The notes below the pieces were generated by a model, which saw nothing but the letters and a program-made list of their open reading frames with translations, was not told where the DNA came from and made no database searches. A stretch of 64,000 nt of DNA from Nicotiana tabacum (taxonomy: Eukaryota; Streptophyta; Magnoliopsida; Solanales; Solanaceae), in NCBI RefSeq assembly GCF_000715075.1, contig NC_134096.1:116062698-116126697 (forward strand), read 5' to 3'. This document shows, piece after piece, positions 33,023-44,902 of this stretch. Within the stretch, counting starts at the first letter, position 1. Each line of letters opens with the position of its first letter. The translations under genes and the position numbers were made by a program.

Positions 33023-35427
33023 AGGGGCAGAAAGAGGAAAGCTTCACCGAGTTCTCTGGCAGCTGTAAGATAATTTTTGTGCATCTACTTCTTAAAGCCC
33101 TTCATGTGCTGGTGTTTTCATTTCACTCTACCACTGACATCTGCATCTTGTTGGGGATTGGACTTCCCTTTCTTAATTTGTTCTCGTCTCTCTGTCACCT
33201 TTATAGTCACTTGAATGAATGGTCGTCAACTTTATTCTTGCTCATTTAATATATTCCTGTCATGTAGATTGGGAAAGTGAAAGCTACTACAGATCGTATT
33301 ACGAATGACACTATTAACAGCTACTTATCCCGGGGAGATACTGGTCTGATTGGTGCAAGTAATTCACTCGCTGCATTGAGGAAAAGTATTGCTGCTTGCA
33401 TTGAGTCTGACCGGAAAGGTAAGGTTACAACAGTCTTAATGGGTTAAAAAAAATTCAATATTAGAAAGGTAGTAATTTAGATAATTGACAACCATTAGTC
33501 TGCATTGAGGAGAAGTTTTTCTGCTCTCACTCAATCTGAATGGAAAGGTAGGTTACAACAAGCTAACAGTTAACAGTGATGTAAAAGAGGGAAAATGTCT
33601 ATCTTGCAATACATTATCCCATCAGGGGTTCTTACTTTTTTCAAGGAGCAGTAAATAACTAGTATTTAGCAATACATAATTCCATCAGGAATTAAGGGTG
33701 ATACTGTTATCTCCATATCATTCCCTGCTTTATTCTTCCAGATGCCAATAGTGTTTTAGGGACTACTGGAAGATTCATTGCACATATCTGAAGGTGTATA
33801 GTTGATGTATGATAAATGTACTTTATCATGAACCTCTTTTGCTCAAAAGCAAGTAGTGATCTGTTAGTTTCTCATGGTGGCTAATAGATGGTGTCATCTG
33901 TACGTTTCTTGTGAAATTTGCATGTAGGATTTGAGATCAAGCTCTGTAGCTACTAGTTATCGGCATAAAGGATAATTGAGTTCTTTTTACTTTGCAGGCA
34001 TCTCTGTTAAAGAGATTGGAAGTCTTCACGCAAAACACGCAGCGAGCTCCTATGTTGCCACTTCCATTCACAAGGGAAGTTGTTGGCTGCTGCTGGACAC
34101 GAGGTTTGTCATATTAATCTTCTGCAGAACTGTGATAATATGGGATGCAGCCAAGGTACTACCTCTATTTTCCATAATAAATTTCATTTGAGTCAATATT
34201 TGAGGAACTACGGTGTTGCTAAAACATCTTATGCTGTTTTTACACCTACTGGTCAAACTTATATAATCTTTTTATTTTTCCTATGGCTATCAGGACGTTT
34301 ATGATAATGATAACTATTTAATCTCTTAAGTTACTTCATTTTTCTTCTGTCTATTACAACCATGATACCTTACCTAATTCACCATCTTGTCTTAATCCAG
34401 CCAAGCAACCCTTTCCAAAAACTTGTGGGGTATGCTGATCATGTGATGTCCATAGATTTTCATCCATCAAAGGTGGGTCTTCTCAGTTCTTGTGATAGCA
34501 ACGACGAGATTAGACTGTGGGATGTCAATGAGGGTGATTGCAAACTCATTTTTAAGGTTGGTGTCTCCACTTCTTTTTGTAATGTTGATGAAGAGAGTGT
34601 CTCTACTTGACATAGGAAAATCGTCTCCATTTGATATTTACCTGCTTTTCTGTTTCCATTTCAAATTTTACTTATCTACCTATTCTAAGTCATTGTTGAA
34701 TCTGTTTTGCTCATGAATACCTGCATTTAGCATGTGGGAAAAGCCGATCCCAACTGGCTTGGGATTGAGTTGTAGTAATATTTGTTGTTGTTGCAAGGAA
34801 TTTCAAGGTTTTCAAGATCAGTAGGTCGTCACCATGTGAATACACATTCAAATAGGCCATTTAGGATATAAATGGGTTGAGTTTCATAATATTATTTGAC
34901 GGAGATAGGTATCACATTCAGCAAGGGGAAGTACAGTGCTAAAGTGACTTTCTAGAGAGTTAGATTTACTCAATTCACAAAAGATAGTATTGATTTGCTC
35001 TTGGTACAAACGCAGGGAGGTAGTAGACAGGTTAGATTCCAACCACGATTTGGGAACCTTTTGGCATGTTCTACAGGAAATATTATAAATATATTTGATG
35101 TGGAGACTAACAACGTCCAACTACAGTTACAAGTAAGATGTTTTTATTCCAAATCAAGCTTGTCTTAAATTTCTTATTTGCAGCATTACTGTATCCTATC
35201 AATGCGGTCTCTTTTTCTCTGATATACAGGGATATGTCGGAGATGTCCGTTCAATGTGTTGGGATATGAGCGGGAATTTTCTGGCATCCGTGAGCGAGGA
35301 TAGTGCACGGATATGGTGTGTTAGCGGAAGAAAGTGTTTACATGAATTGCGTTCCAGTGGCAATCAGTTCCAGTCATGCACTTTCCACCCTGACCGCGCT
35401 CAAATCTTGGCGATTGGTTCTTATGAG
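33023..35427 (+). pseudogene. Truncated LEUNIG-like pseudogene (internal linker and WD40 exons only)
   Basis: Six exons correspond to exons 10-15 of the first copy: 33023-33064, 33268-33418, 33998-34155, 34401-34556, 35016-35132 and 35230-35427. The LisH exons are deleted: the 5' leader runs straight into intron 9 near 33014. The final WD40 exon and stop are also absent; similarity stops near 35615. The damaged blade in the exon ending 34155 is shared with the first copy, but here the WD tryptophan codon is still TGG (TVIIWDAAK, out of frame). With neither start nor end, it cannot encode a co-repressor, although the promoter region is retained. Confidence 0.85.
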
Positions 35428-35820
35428 GTATGCTTAACAGAATTTCTGCTGAAGCTTTGAGCTCATAGATAGGTTCTCTGTAAACTTGGCTTGATTAATG
35501 CCTTTATATAGTTGCACAACAACACATGTAACCTAGGATTATTCACATGAATCACATGTAACCATCTCAAAACTTGTTTCAGATAATTTTTTTAGATGAT
35601 CCTAGATTCTTTTGATATTCCTATGATATTTTATAGGAATCAGTTTATTTGTCATTAATTGTTATACAGTGGCAATACTCCCAAAGATCTTTTTATGCTA
35701 TATTAGAAAGGTATTTTCAATGCATTGCTATTCACTTTGGATGCCTCGATTTAAACTTATCCTATCCATAAAATGCTGGAAATTACATCAATCATAGTAA
35801 AACTAGAGCTGCATACACTC

Positions 35821-36631
35821 TGTTACACGGCGCCTTCCTGAAATTCCTTGGAAGGGCGACGTAAGGCTAAGCAACCGATGTCAGTGCGGTTGCAATGCTC
35901 CAACTGAGGTCTCCTCCGTACGCTAGACTAGATTGTCAGTGTCGTACGGGAAAACCAATGTCGTGAGCAATTGAGCAGCGAAAAATGAGCAATTGATGAT
36001 GAAAGCTGATGATTGTATTGATGATGATGAAAGCTATTACAAGATGCAATGCGGTGTCGGGGGGGAGAGACACCAGTACAGAGAATTGTTTGAATGCTTG
36101 AATGTTTGAATGCTTTGGTCCCCCTTAATAATGCTTTAAAAAACTAAACCAAAGTTACATGAGTTGACCTATGAAAGCTGTAGAAGCACACTGAAAATGA
36201 ATGAAGTAAAACTACTCTATAATTACAATGAAAAGGACTTAGTCTTCTACAAGGTGGAAGCTAGTCCGATGGCAGCAACTTTGTCTTGAGCATCAGGGTC
36301 TGCGCGCGCATTCCTGGTGCGCGCGACACTATTTGGATCTGCCAACGGTTGCGCGCTGGTGCTTGGCATTGGATCTGCGCGCGGGGCACTATCTGTGCAT
36401 GTGGCGCTGTTGGCAACATGATGGTGTGTGCGCGCGACACTGTTGGCATTCGCCAGCCGCTGGGCGCTGGCACTGATTATCGGTGGGGCGACAGAGGCGC
36501 ATGCGGGCTTGTCACTTGGCGCTGCCGAGACCACGGGGTCGACCGTGGCGCTAGGCGTTGGTAGGCTTGCCAGGATGCCACGGGGAGCGTCCAAGGGGTC
36601 ATAGGTCGATGATGGAAAGCAGCCCATGACA
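35821..36631 (-). repeat. 3' LTR of the gypsy element
   Basis: 811 bp, longer than the other LTR because of short internal insertions near 36000-36030 and an additional GCGCGC-rich stretch near 36340-36410. Confidence 0.8.
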
Positions 36632-37696
36632 TTCTCCCTCACCTGAGTTGGCGACGTCCTCGGAGCCTTACCTACAGGATGATGATGATTGGTCAGGCTC
36701 TTGTTGGCTAGGAGGTCTGTTCCCCTCGGTGTTGTGAGGTGGCTTTCTGAATGACGTTCCATGTATTTCTGAAATGACCTGAGGCGGCTGACATGGAAGA
36801 CTGGATGAATTTTCCACCAGGCTGGTGTGTTCAGCTGGTATGTGGATTTCTCGATGCGCCTTTCAATGGAAAAGGGTCCGATGTATCTTTGCAATAGGCG
36901 AGGGTCATGGGTCCTCTTTGCAAACAAGTTCCGCCCCGGAGTTCTTACCATCACTTTGTCTCCTGCTTGATATTGGGCAGAGCGAAGGTTTTGTTCGGCA
37001 TACCTCGTTGCCCTCTCTTGGGCTTTGACAAGATAGCTCTGCACTATCTTCAAATTTTGCTCCCATTCTGTCGAGAAACTGGCAGCTCGAGGAGATGTTG
37101 GCATGTTTGGTGCATTCACTATCTGTGGGAGTAGCGGTTGCTGTCCGGTAACAATTTCAAAAATGCTTTTATTTGTATGGGCACACTTTTGTGAATTGAA
37201 ACACAGCTGAGCAGCATCCAAAAGCTTCACCTAATGTGTTTGTGACCCGGTTGCAAATTGGCGGAGATATTCCTCCAGCATGTCATTGAATCAGTCTAGC
37301 TGGCCATCTGTTTGTTGATGAAAGTTTGAGTTATGACTCAATTTGGATCCGAGACACCTGAAGAGATGGGTCCAAAACTTGCTAGTGAAGCGTGGGTCGC
37401 AGTCACTAATGATGTCTTTGGGCATGCCCCAATATTTGACAATATGAGAGAAGAAAAGTCGAGATGTATCTTCTGCCGATATGTTCTGTGGGGATGCTAT
37501 GAAGGTAGCATACTTGGAAAATCGGTCTACTACCACCATGATGGTTGCAAGATTTCCGACCTTGGGTTATCCTGTGATGAAATTCAGGGAAATGCTTTCC
37601 CAAGGTCTTTATGGGATAGGTAGCGGCTCCAAGAGTCCTGCTTGTATTGAGTGATCCGACTTGTCCTTTTGGAATGCTTGACAAGTCTTCACACAA
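36247..37696 (-). pseudogene. Gypsy integrase remnant
   Basis: From 37696 leftwards the frame reads VKTCQAFQKDKSD and then, after a frame break, VVVDRFSKYATFIASP and DCDPRFTSKFW (the first two catalytic Asp). The usual HPQTDGQTE motif is altered to HQQTDGQLD followed by a stop, so the third acidic residue is displaced. The C-terminal part (GDKVMVRTPGRNLF, IGPFSIERRIEKSTYQLNTP, IHPVFHVSRLRSF) is typical of gypsy integrases and runs on into the LTR to a stop at 36247. No RT precedes it. Confidence 0.85.
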
Positions 37697-39569
37697 TGAG
37701 GGGCGCCATGAGTTGTTGGACGCCGAGGATCTGATGTTTGATTGATGATGTTAGGGCAACCGGAACCGTAGGTTCAGGTCTTTTGATTCGCTTCTCTAAC
37801 TGCATGGCCGAGATATTTTCAGCGGCCATCTTTATGGGTATGCATGGTATGGTGCGGGGTTTGGCCCCGTTGTCTCCCATCATTAGGAGCATGTTGGCAT
37901 ATGGTATCGGGATGGTGTTGGTTTGCCTGAGGAATTCCAATCCTACTATCAGTTCGAAGTCATCGATGATAGCTATGCGTAGGTCGAATATTCCCTTGTA
38001 TGGGCCAAGCTTCATTGGCACTTCTTTGGCTATTCCACTCACTGGCTGAGATGGAGAGTCGATAGCCTTAACACGACCCCTACTCTTTTTCACCGCTAGA
38101 CCGAGGCGTTGCACCTGAGTTGAGGCCAAGTAATTGTGGGTAGCACCCGTGTCTATCAATGCCCGAATAGGTTTGCCGTTCACTTTCATGTCGACGAACA
38201 TTAAGGTCCTCTTTTGTGTGGTGGGAGGCCTCTCATCCGCCTTTTCTTTCCCTTTCTTGACGATTGGGCATGCGTTCTTCTTGGGGTTACCAGGACTGGT
38301 TCCCGCCAAGGTATTATGAATGGAGCCAACAAATGCGTTGAAGGCACCTACTTGTTCAGGGCCGTCTGAGTCGTCAGGATCTGACTCATCTTCAACAGTC
38401 TGTTGAGCATTGTTCTGTGTATTGGGACATTGATTGTTCCAATGTTCCCCGCCGCAATGACGGCATTCTGAAGGGGGTTTTGTCCCCTGATTGTTGTTGA
38501 CTGATGCAACACTGTTGCTGCTTGAGGAAGGAGTCTTAGATTTGGATGCACTTCAATCTCCTCCGCTTCTGTTAGGACCACCATTGCTAGGTTGGCTCCC
38601 ATTGTATTTCCCTCGGATAGGCGGCTGGGGCCTATCCTTCTGAATTTTCAACTGATAATCCCCAAGGCACTCTGCAGCTTGAATGGCCTTGGGCAGGGTA
38701 TCCACCCTTTATCTTTGCAGCTCCATACGAGCATGAGGTTTCAAACCTTCTATGAATGCGAACAGTTTGTCTTTGTCCCCCATATCCCGTATGTTTAACA
38801 TGAGTGCAGAGAATTCACACACGTATTCCCGCACCGACCCGGTGTGGCGGAGTTCACGCAACTTTCTCCGTGCATTGTATTTCATATTTTCGGGGAAGAA
38901 CTGCAGGTGTATGGCTGCCTTCAGTTCTGCCCATGTCTGGAGAGTATCTTCACCGGCCCTGATGGCTTCGTATTTCACTCGTCACCAGAGATTTGCATCG
39001 CCCTGAAGATACATGGCAACAATTGCTACCTTTTTGGATTCTTCCAACTGTCCTACGGCATCGAAGTATTGTTCGATGTCGAAGATGAAATTTTCCACTT
39101 CTTTAGCATCCCGAGCTCCGTTGTATGGCTTTGGCTCCGGGATTTTCAGCTTTTGTGGCATTGGGGCAATGTTCATGGCACCCCTGATTTGGTTTTCGCC
39201 TCCTTTGAGCAGGCTTTGAAGGGCAGCATTGACAACATTGAGCTGGCCTGTCAAGTTGTCTATGGTTTGCTGCATGACGGTCAGTCTGTCTGCCTCTAGT
39301 TCCCGATGGGCTAAATCCTCGGCACGCTCCTGTTGGAGGTCCTCGAATTTGCCATGAATTCCGGTAGCCTCGACGACTGCCGTTTGCCGGTCTTCCTCAG
39401 AGTCGCGACTGATGTTAGCTATGTCAACTTCGGCCTGCCACATTCTGCGGTCCAGGTCGTCCAACCTTTGCACTAGGCTGGTTTTTAGATTAGGCACCGT
39501 ATCCACGATGGGCCGTAATACGTCAACCGTCTCTTGAAGGGTCGCGATTCGATCCCCATAATTCACCAT
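37689..39569 (-). pseudogene. Gypsy gag and protease remnant
   Basis: The minus strand starts MVNYGDRIATLQETVDVLRP at 39569 and continues through a coiled N-terminal part and a retrotransposon gag domain (MPQKLKIPEPKPYNGARDAK, FIFDIEQYFDAVGQLEE, YEAIRAGEDTLQTWAELKAA). A CCHC-type knuckle (CRHCGGEHWNNQC) and an aspartic protease (RALIDTGATHNYLAS near 38150) follow. Stops interrupt gag after ANLW (TGA) and after MELQR (TAA). The frame ends at 37689 just past MAPLIV, where the deletion joins it to integrase sequence. Confidence 0.85.
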
Positions 39570-39639
39570 GGTCAAAAATGGTGATGATGATGGCAATGAG
39601 TTCCCTCGTCCGATGTCGAGCCTAGGCTCTGATACCAAC

Positions 39640-40367
39640 TGTTACGCGGCGCCTTCCTGAAGTTCCTTGGAAGGGCGACATAAGGCTAAGCAACCGATGT
39701 CAGTGCGGTTGCTATGCGCCAACTGAGGTCTCCTTCGTACGCTTAGACTAGATTGCCAGTGCCGTACGGGAAAACTAATGTCGTGAGCAATTGAGCAGCG
39801 AAAAATGAGCAATTGATGATGAAAGCTATTACAAGATGCAATGCGGTGTCGGGGGGGAGAGACACCAGTACAGAGAAATGATTGTTTGCTTGAATGTTTG
39901 AATGCTTTGGCCCCCCTTAATAATGCTTAAAACAAATAAACTAAAGTTACATGAGTTGACCTATGAAAGCTGTAGAAGCACACTGAAAATGAATGAAGTA
40001 AAACTACTCTACAATTACAATGAAAAGGACTTAGTCTTCTACAAAGTGGAAGCTAGTCTGATGACAACAACTTTGTCTTGAGCATCAGGGTCTGCGCGTG
40101 CATTGCTGTTGGTGCGCGCGATACTATTTGGATACATGATGGGTTGTGCGTGCGGCATTGTTGGTGCGCGCGACACTGTTGGCATTCGCCAGCCGCTGGG
40201 CGTTGGCACTGATTATCGATGGGGCGACAGAGGCGCATGCACGCTTGTCACTTGGGGCTGCCAAGACTACGGGGCCGACCGTGGCGCTAGGCGTTGGGAG
40301 GCTTGCCAGGATGCCACGGGACGCGTCCAAGGGGTCATGGGTCGATGATGGAAAGCAGCCCATGGCA
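39640..40367 (-). repeat. 5' LTR of the gypsy element
   Basis: 728 bp, with the primer-binding site 2 bp to its left. Differences from the partner LTR include several substitutions and at least two indels, so the insertion is older than the intron-12 copia element. Confidence 0.8.
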
Positions 40368-41882
40368 TCTCTTTTGCATGTTATATAAGTTGAATAACAC
40401 ACCAAAGAGCCAAGAACTCAACATAAAGCAAAATTGATTTAAATTATTATTGTGTCAAGAGTGATATTTAGGCCAATTCAATGAACACATGACACCTATT
40501 TTTATTTATCAGTCTTCTTACCTCAATTGATGGCTTAACTATAATATAGCCACCCACCCAAAAAAGTAGTTGACGGATGTATAATATATGTAAAATTAGT
40601 GTATGATTCATGTATACTGGCTACTAGTAATAAATATTTTTGGTCGAACGGCCAAGTGTGTAACTTTTTCACAATAAATTATTATAATTTAATGTAAACA
40701 CAGGATGTGAGTAAGTTTTTACCAGGATGAGACACCCATATTTCAGGAGACACTATACAAGTTCATCGCAACAACAAAATTCAAGTAGGATGTCCTTGAA
40801 AGCTAATGGACTAGTGACCCCAAAATTAGGGAGAAGTGCAGCAATTGCTACTTTTAAGCCCACTATTTAAAATATATCCACAATTTATAATGTATTTAAA
40901 GATTAATCAAATCGCCCAAACTTTCCAACTAAGTATCCTAGATTTGGAAATTCAGGACTTAGTGTCCTGAATTTTTGAGTTGCTAATGTGAAATTCAGGA
41001 CTAAGGGTATGTTTGGTATGAAGGAAAATATTTTTCGGAAAATATTTTTCGGAAAATATTTTCTAATTTTCCCATGTTTGGTTGACTTAAATGTTTTGAA
41101 AAATATTTTCCTTCTCACATCATTGAAGGAAAATGTTTTCTCTATCAAAAGAAGGGAAAACGTTTTCGAAAATTCTTTTTCAACCTTCTCCACCCCTATT
41201 TTCCAACCCCACCAACTCACCCCCACCCACCCCATCCATCCCACCCTACCCCACCCACCCCCAACAACCCCGTACCCCTACCCACCCCAACCTCGACCAT
41301 GAACCACCATAAATAGAAATATTATTAAGAGTACTTTCTTTTCATGTTGTCAATAGAGTACTTTTTTTTTTCTTATTTCAACAAAATGAGTATATTCTTT
41401 TCATGATGTAGAAAAATATTTTCTTTCATTTCAATAAAATGAGTACTTTTTTCATGATGTGGAAAAAATATTTTCTTTCATTTCAACACACCGACTACTT
41501 TTTTATGATGTGGAAAAAATATTTTATTTCATTTCAACAAACTAAGAATTTTCTTTTTCTGAAATAGAAAAAGTATTTTTTTTCCCAATAAAATGAGTAC
41601 TTTCTTTTTATGATGTAGAAAATTATTTTTTTTATAATTGAGAGAGAATCTTTTGTTAATTGATAGAAAGAGAGGAAAAACATAAATAACGTATCTCATG
41701 CCTCAATGGTAGTATATACCATAAATACCTATTTTTCTATAAAATATAAAAGGTAACTATAAAAAATAATATTTTAAAATAATTTTGATTTATAATAAAT
41801 AGAGTGTATACCTTTGCTATAGGAGGTAAAATTTTCTTACTAAATAGCAACCTTTTAGAGTTGCTACTTGGTGTCATTTCTT
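40368..41882. other. Intergenic spacer: MITE-like end and short AT minisatellite; no gene seen
   Basis: 40368-40990 is AT-rich without signals. At about 41003 GGTATGTTTGGTATGAAGG starts a sequence typical of one end of a Solanaceae MITE, with AATATTTTTCGGAA repeats; I could not find its other end. At 41327-41640 a loose tandem repeat (unit roughly 55-60 bp containing GAGTACTTTCTTTTCATGA) occurs. 41874-41882 is the left 9-bp target duplication of element A. Confidence 0.45.
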
Positions 41883-43248
41883 ATCGAAACGGCGTGATAT
41901 AGCCACTTTTTTAAGTGGCATTTACTTTTTAGCCAGTGTTTTTAATGTTGAGCAAAAATAGCCACTAGTCTATTAAAATTGATACGAAAAGTCTTTTTTA
42001 CCCTTTTTTCATGAGTGATGTGTAAATATTAAGGACATGGTGTCCTTAACTTCATGAGTGATATGAAAAATATTAAGGACACTATGTCCTTAACATTTAC
42101 ACTGCACACATGAAGTTAAGGACACCATGTCCTTAACATTTACAATGCACATATGAAGTTAAGGAGATGATGTCCTAAAGTTTAACAACAGAAGTTGCAA
42201 ATACAAGTTAATGATATTATGTCCTTAATATTTACATTGCACACATGAAGTTAAGGACACCATGTCCTTAACATTTACACTGCACATATAAAGTTAAGGA
42301 CACCATGTCCTTAATATTTACACATCACTCATGAAGTTAAGGACACTATGTCCTTAATATTTACATTGCACACATGAAGTTAAGGACACCATGTCCTTAA
42401 CATTTACACTGTACATATGAAGTTAAGGACACCATGTCCTTAATATTTATACATCACTCATGAAGTTAAGGACACTATGTCTTTAGCATTTACATTGCAC
42501 ATATAAAGTTAAGGACACCATGCCCTTAACATTTACACTGTACATATGAAGTTAAGGACATGATGTCCTAAAGTTTAACAACATAAATTGCAAATACAAG
42601 TTAATGATATTATGTCCTTAACATTTACATTACACACATGAGGTTAAGGACATCATGTCCTTAACATTTACACTGCACATATGAAGTTAAGGACATGATG
42701 TCCTAAATTTTATCAGTAGAAGGTGCAAATATAAGATACTTTGTCCTTAATATTTATACATCACTCATGAAGTTAAGGACACTATGTCCTTAACATTTGC
42801 AATGAACACATGAAGTTAAGGACACTACGTCCTTAATATTTACACTGCACATATGAAGTTACGGACATGATGTCCTAAAGTTTAACAACAGGAGGTACAA
42901 ATACAAGTTAAGGACATTATGTCTTTAACATTTACATTGCACGCATGAAGTTAATGACACCATGTCCTTAACATTTACACTGCACATATGAAGTTAAGGA
43001 CATGATATCCTAAAGTTTAGCAGCAGAAGGTGCAAATACATGACACTTTGTCCTAAATATTTACACAATATTCATGAAGTTAATGACACCATGTCCTTAA
43101 TATTTACACAATACCTATGTCTAGCACAGGGGTATTTTTGTCCGGCGGGTAAAAAATTATTAAGCATTGGCTAAAGAGTAAATACATTTAAAACAGTTGC
43201 TAAAAAGTAAAGACATCTCTAATCAGTGGCTATATGTGCACTTCCCCC
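41883..43248. mobile_element. MULE element A: non-autonomous, 1,366 bp, termini plus palindromic array
   Basis: Bounded by perfect 9-bp target duplications TCATTTCTT (41874-41882 and 43249-43257). Terminal inverted repeats of roughly 100 bp are recognisable: the left end has ATAGCCACT...ACTTTTTAGCCAGTGTTTTT, and the complement of the right end has ATAGCCACT...ACTTTTTAGCAACTGTTTT. No open frame. The interior is an array of the 43-bp unit with arms TTAAGGACA and TGTCCTTAA. The termini match elements B and C, so A is probably an internally deleted relative of C. Confidence 0.85.
42030..43110. repeat. 43-bp palindromic minisatellite array in element A
   Basis: The tandem unit is about 43 bp: arms TTAAGGACA and TGTCCTTAA around a 3-bp loop (usually CCA, TAT or TGA), then a spacer such as CATTTACACTGCACATATGAAG. 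Variants with TGTCCTAAAG and AACAACAGAAGTTGC spacers are interspersed. Each unit can form a short perfect hairpin. Confidence 0.85.
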
Positions 43249-43316
43249 TCATTTCTTCTAAGACTACATACACTGATTACAAGAGGCCCAAAGCGTAGTA
43301 AACTAAGTAAAAATGG

Positions 43317-44295
43317 GTAGAAATAGCGTGGTATAGCCACTTTTTAAAGTGGTATTTACTTTTTAGCCAGTGTTTTTAATGTTGAGCAAAAATAGCCACT
43401 ACTCTATTAAAATTGATACGAAAAGTCTTTTTTACCCTTTCTTCATGAGTGATGTGTAAATATTAAGGACACTATGTCCTTAACATTTACATTGCACACA
43501 TGAAGTTAATGACACCATGTCCTTAACATTTACAATTACACAACACGTATGAAGCTAAGGACACCATGTCCTTAATATTTACACATCATTCGTGAAGTTA
43601 AGGACATTATGTCCTTAACATTTACATTGCACACATGAAGTTAAGGACACCATGTCCTTAACATTTACACTGCACATATGAAGTTAAGGACATCATGTCC
43701 TTAACATTTACACTGCACATATGAAGTTAAGGACACCACGTCCTTAACATTTACACTGCACATTTGAAGTTAAGGACATGATGTCCTAAAGTTTAACAAC
43801 AGGATGTGCAAATACAAGTTAAGGACATTATGTCTTTAACATTTACATTGCATACATGAAGTTAAGGACAACATGTCCTTAACATTTACACTATACATAT
43901 GAAGTTAAGGACATGATGTTCTAAAGTTTAACAACCGAAGTTGCAAATACAAGTTAATGATATTATGTCCTTAACATTTACATTGCAAACATGAAGTTAA
44001 GGACATGGTGTCCTTAACATTTACACTGCACATATGAAGTTAAGGACACCATGTCCTAAAGTTTAGCAGCAGAAGGTGCAAATACAAGACATTTTGTCCT
44101 AAATATTTAAACAACATTCATGAAGTTAAGGACACCATGTCCTTAATATTTACACAACACATATGTCTAGCACATGGGGTATTTTTGTCCGGCGGGTAAA
44201 AATTTATTAAGCACTGGCTAAAGAGTAAATACATTTAAAACAGTGGCTAAAAAGTAAAAATATCTCTAATCAGTGGCTATCTGTGCACTTCCCCC
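43317..44295. mobile_element. MULE element B: non-autonomous, 979 bp, inserted in the left tip of C
   Basis: Perfect 9-bp target duplication TAAAAATGG (43308-43316 and 44296-44304). The duplicated 9-mer is bases 2-10 of element C's own left terminus, so B landed inside C. Termini start GTAGAAATAGCGTGG and end GTGCACTTCCCCC. No open frame; the interior is the 43-bp palindromic array. Confidence 0.85.
43460..44150. repeat. 43-bp palindromic minisatellite array in element B
   Basis: Same unit, same spacers and same rare variants (AACAACAGGATGTGC) as element A, but fewer copies. This is why A and B differ in length while their termini match. Confidence 0.85.
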
Positions 44296-44467
44296 TAAAA
44301 ATGGCGTGTGGTAGCCACTAAATAAGGTGTTGTTTATTTTTTATCCACCAATTCTAATGTTGAGCAAAAATAGCCACTACTCTATTAAAATTAATATGAA
44401 AAGATATTTTTACCCTTTCTTCTATTTTTTTTATTCCCAAACCCTTCCTTTATACGCTTCTCTCATT

Positions 44468-44630
44468 TAAGTTCAAAGCCAAAATTTCATAGGCAAAATT
44501 TTGCTCCCTCAATATCGTTCCTACATGCAACTCTCTTCTCTCGATTGAAGTTCAGAGCCAAAATTTCATAAGCAAAATTTCGCTCCCTCAATATCGTTCC
44601 TGCCCAGCCCACAACAATTCTCTGCGTATA
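44468..44630. repeat. About 80-bp tandem duplication in the left subterminal region of C
   Basis: AAGTTCAAAGCCAAAATTTC at 44468 recurs with two changes at about 44548. It probably lies in the 5' leader of the Ulp1-type gene. No coding content. Confidence 0.6.
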
Positions 44631-44902
44631 CTTTGTCCAACTTAATCTCTTCTCCTTTGTCATCTTCTCTGCAACGAACCAGCGTACTGGTATGTTTTCA
44701 ATTTTGCTTTTATGCATTTTTCTTTTTGTATATCTCTAATCGTGATCAATGCTGTATTTGTCATCAAGTATGTGTGAAATATCCAAAATAATGATTATAA
44801 CTTGATTCGCTGAGGAATAAGGTGCAGATTTTTGTGAGAAAGTTATTGAGAACTTTTTGGTATTGAAATTTGTTTGTGGTTCAATCAATATATTGATTAT
44901 GT

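Larger units (their letters stand above)
30718..35615 (+). repeat. Second, rearranged copy of the LEUNIG-like locus (segmental duplication)
   Basis: This 4.9-kb block matches the first copy in four colinear pieces: 1-744, 2425-3970, about 21857-23070 and about 28114-29451. Missing relative to the first copy are 745-2423, everything from the 5' leader to intron 9 (about 3970-21857), the intron-12 copia element, and the last exon. Both visible deletion junctions show only 3-4 bp of shared sequence. Since the left copy starts at the window edge, the duplication probably extends beyond it. Confidence 0.9.
35821..40367 (-). mobile_element. Ty3-gypsy LTR retrotransposon, minus strand, RT/RNase H deleted
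   Basis: LTRs at 35821-36631 (811 bp) and 39640-40367 (728 bp) start TGTTACRCGGCGCC and end CATGRCA on the + strand. The primer-binding site TGGTATCAGAGC (complement at 39626-39637) and a purine tract (complement TTCTCCCTCACC from 36632) border the internal region, which is only about 3 kb. The order gag, protease, integrase shows gypsy origin, but reverse transcriptase and RNase H are missing between protease and integrase. I found no matching 5-bp target duplication (CACTC left, TCTCT right). Confidence 0.85.

Noticed and set aside
36286..36564. Plus-strand open frames rich in CAR/ARG motifs across the gypsy LTR
   Set aside because: Shadow frames of the GC-rich LTR opposite the integrase reading frame.
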